From Bacteroidales bacterium (GTDB lineage Bacteria; Bacteroidota; Bacteroidia; Bacteroidales; UBA12077), in the NCBI GenBank assembly GCA_030643125.1, contig DAOWML010000098.1, positions 1 to 7,734 of the forward strand: DNA of 7,734 nucleotides. Direction: 5' to 3'. Positions 6,012-7,734 of this stretch are shown piece by piece. A program made the position numbers and the translations under genes. Below the pieces are notes generated by a model. The model saw only the letters and a program-made list of their open reading frames with translations. It was not told the DNA's origin and ran no database searches. Positions within the stretch are counted from its first letter, which is position 1, and each line of letters begins with the position of its first letter.

Positions 6012-7734
6012 TTATTTTTTCATGATTTTAAATGATTTCAAAATTTTATTTTGCACATCAGAAACTGATAGAAAATAAACCCCGTTTGCATAAGCGGCAA
6101 GGTTTATTCGCTTGCTTGTTCCTGTTAAATCATCTTCAAGTAAAACTCTGCCCAACATGTCAATTAATGTTACCCTGTAACTTTCCGAAAGTCCAGGAAG
6201 CTCAATCGTAATAAAATTGCTTGCAGGATTAGGATAAACCTTAATTTCTGCACCAAAATCATTTTCTGCTATTGAAGTAATAACAATATTATAGCACGAT
6301 GAAGTATCGACACAGGAGTTTTGTGTTATTTCCACGGCATAATCGCCTGTTTGTGTAGCTGTAAAACTTTGATTTGTTTCGTCGGTTATTGCTGTATTAT
6401 CACTACAATCAATCCATTGATATGCTCCTGTTGCATTAGCTGTTAATGTTGACTGGTTAATTGTTACAGATACGTCAATTGTGAATACAGTTAATGTTAA
6501 TTCTCTTATGCTATCGCACCCACTTACTGATGTCAGGTTTACAGTATATGTTCCTGCTTCGGTATAATCGCTGCCTTCCCATGTATAAATATCGCCATTG
6601 CAAATTTCTGCTGTTTCAGTAATATTATAAACAGGGTTAACTGTTAAAACAAGTTCCTTTATACTATCGCAACCACTTATTGATGTCAGGTTTGCGGTGT
6701 ATGTTCCTGCTTCGGTATAATCGCTGCCTTCCCAGGTATAAATATCGCCATTGCAGATTTCTGCTGTTTCGGTAATATTATAAACAGGGTTAACTGTTAA
6801 TACAAGCTCCCTTATACTATCACAACCGTTTACTGTTGTATAATTTTCGGTATAAGTTCCTGATGTGGTATAATCGCTGCCTTCCCATGTATAAATATTG
6901 CCATCGCAGATTTCTGCTGTTTCGGTAATATTGTAAACAGGATTAACAGTTAAATTTGTAACAACAATGCTGTCGCTTCCGCAACAAGTTGTTAAAGTAT
7001 CCCTGTAAATTCCTGAATTGTATTGGTCTTCACCTTGTAAAAACATGCTCTCGCCATTGCAAATAGCAATATTCTGATTAGTAATTTTAACAGGACATAT
7101 CTCAATTAATGCAGTATAATATGGATAGCATCCATTAGTTCCATTAAAATCTAATTTTTTTATTAATGAATCAGCTACCAAATCATATTCAAATATTACA
7201 CCATCGTTATTTGCCCCATAATGTGTTGTCATCCCATAAAATTTTCCGTTAGAAGCCTGCATTAAACTACCGTATGGTCTGCCTCCTGTAATATCCGGAA
7301 CAAAATTAAATTTTATAGAATAAGCATTAGTTTCAAAATCATACTCAAATATTACACCTGCACCATCTACACCATCTACTCCTCCTTCACGAGCCATGCC
7401 ATACAGTTTACCATTAGAAGCTTCTATAAGATGACCATGTGGTGTTCGTCCTTTACTATAATTAAAATCCATTTTTTTCGTAAAAACTTCTGTTAAAGGG
7501 TTATATTCAAACAATGTACCATGCTCTTCAAGTGTCATTCCATATATATTTCCATTAGAGGCTTGCATTAAACCTCCAGAAGCATAACCTCCTGTTGTAG
7601 ATGTAAGATCTTTCTTTTTAATATATATATATGAATCAATGTTATATTCAAACAATACCCCACAATTACTCGCTCCTCCAGAAGAAGTTATTCCGTATAA
7701 TTTATTGTTATCTGCTTGTACTAGTCCAGATTCG
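6012..7734 (-). CDS. T9SS-secreted repeat protein with GloVer-type and 51-residue Cys repeats, 5'-truncated
   Basis: A large cell-surface or secreted protein. The frame stays open to the window end, where ESGLVQADNNKLYGIT continues the repeat pattern, so the TTG at 7655 is not the start and the signal peptide lies outside. From the N-terminal side there are at least four repeats of 47-57 residues with the core GxLxxASNGKxYGM...GVIFEYD (7116-7734). They resemble the TIGR03803 'GloVer' repeat, a probable beta-propeller-like element. Next comes a divergent Cys segment, then three 51-residue repeats (6486-6938) with the core ICNGDIYTWEGSDY and GCDSIRELVLTV. An Ig-like segment with paired Cys (about 6280-6480) and a C-terminal sorting domain (6015-6245) follow. 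The sorting domain shows VYPNPAS, the DMLGRVLLE block and NGVYFLSV, the standard T9SS type A signal. Ligand or enzymatic role is unknown; no catalytic domain is visible in this part. Confidence 0.92.
   Translation of the reverse strand, partial: ESGLVQADNNKLYGITSSGGASNCGVLFEYNIDSYIYIKKKDLTSTTGGYASGGLMQASNGNIYGMTLEEHGTLFEYNPLTEVFTKKMDFNYSKGRTPHGHLIEASNGKLYGMAREGGVDGVDGAGVIFEYDFETNAYSIKFNFVPDITGGRPYGSLMQASNGKFYGMTTHYGANNDGVIFEYDLVADSLIKKLDFNGTNGCYPYYTALIEICPVKITNQNIAICNGESMFLQGEDQYNSGIYRDTLTTCCGSDSIVVTNLTVNPVYNITETAEICDGNIYTWEGSDYTTSGTYTENYTTVNGCDSIRELVLTVNPVYNITETAEICNGDIYTWEGSDYTEAGTYTANLTSISGCDSIKELVLTVNPVYNITETAEICNGDIYTWEGSDYTEAGTYTVNLTSVSGCDSIRELTLTVFTIDVSVTINQSTLTANATGAYQWIDCSDNTAITDETNQSFTATQTGDYAVEITQNSCVDTSSCYNIVITSIAENDFGAEIKVYPNPASNFITIELPGLSESYRVTLIDMLGRVLLEDDLTGTSKRINLAAYANGVYFLSVSDVQNKILKSFKIMKK
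6486..6938 (-). repeat. Three tandem 153-base coding repeats
   Basis: Copies lie at 6786-6938, 6633-6785 and 6486-6632 (the last two codons short), each encoding one 51-residue Cys-containing unit. The 100-base stretch at 6547-6646 differs from 6700-6799 at only three positions, while the same stretch of the third copy (6853-6952) differs from 6700-6799 at about ten. The pattern fits a recent duplication or gene conversion between the two C-terminal copies. Confidence 0.9.
7116..7734 (-). repeat. GloVer-type tandem protein repeats
   Basis: Four units (the first cut by the window edge) share the patterns ASNGKxYGM and GVxFEYD at spacings of roughly 47-57 residues. They are clearly homologous as protein but diverged in DNA, unlike the 153-base repeats further along the same gene. 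The assignment to TIGR03803 is from memory of the LYG-T...GG...G-VF pattern. Confidence 0.75.

Noticed and set aside
6486..6938. Regular repeats as a CRISPR array
   Set aside because: The 153-base units are fully coding, in frame and contiguous, with no spacers.
7618..7632. Short AT dinucleotide run as a phase-variable microsatellite
   Set aside because: It is only about six units, with in-frame codons for alternating Tyr and Ile. A change in unit number would shift the frame, but the run is too short to claim hypermutability.

Overview
The window looks like a chromosomal segment of a Bacteroidota bacterium, probably of the Bacteroidales/Marinilabiliales type. The evidence is the strong A+T bias, a C-terminal type IX secretion (T9SS) sorting domain, a DUF4831-type lipoprotein, mostly weak Shine-Dalgarno signals, and one good match to the Bacteroidota -7 promoter box (TAnnTTTG). 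It carries six protein-coding genes that I consider real, two of them cut by the window edges. I see no rRNA, tRNA, CRISPR array, integrase or transposase.

Left part (1-2868): the 3' part of nnr, the bifunctional NAD(P)HX epimerase/dehydratase that repairs damaged nicotinamide cofactors. It is followed by a short spacer with an imperfect inverted repeat, then a DUF4831-like lipoprotein, then a 96-residue GIY-YIG endonuclease-domain gene. That last gene sits between two short palindromes that are inverted copies of each other at their ends, so gene plus palindromes look like one insertion-like unit at about 2450-2815.

Middle (2869-5257): a secreted thioredoxin-fold protein on the minus strand is divergent from pepD, a cytosolic M20-family dipeptidase. 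The 345-base region between them holds a probable pepD promoter and an unusually good ribosome binding site. pepD ends in a textbook intrinsic terminator.

Right part (5258-7734): an unrecognised lipoprotein on the plus strand converges on a large T9SS-secreted repeat protein on the minus strand, with one hairpin shared between the two 3' ends. The secreted protein has, from N to C terminus, at least four GloVer-type (TIGR03803-like) repeats, three 51-residue Cys-containing repeats that are nearly identical at DNA level, a divergent Ig-like segment and the T9SS sorting domain. Its N terminus lies beyond the window.

The genes do not form an evident pathway. They look like independent housekeeping and cell-envelope genes. 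I do not see convincing evidence for a new multi-gene system. The items most worth a second look are the palindrome-bracketed GIY-YIG unit and the recently duplicated repeats in the secreted protein.
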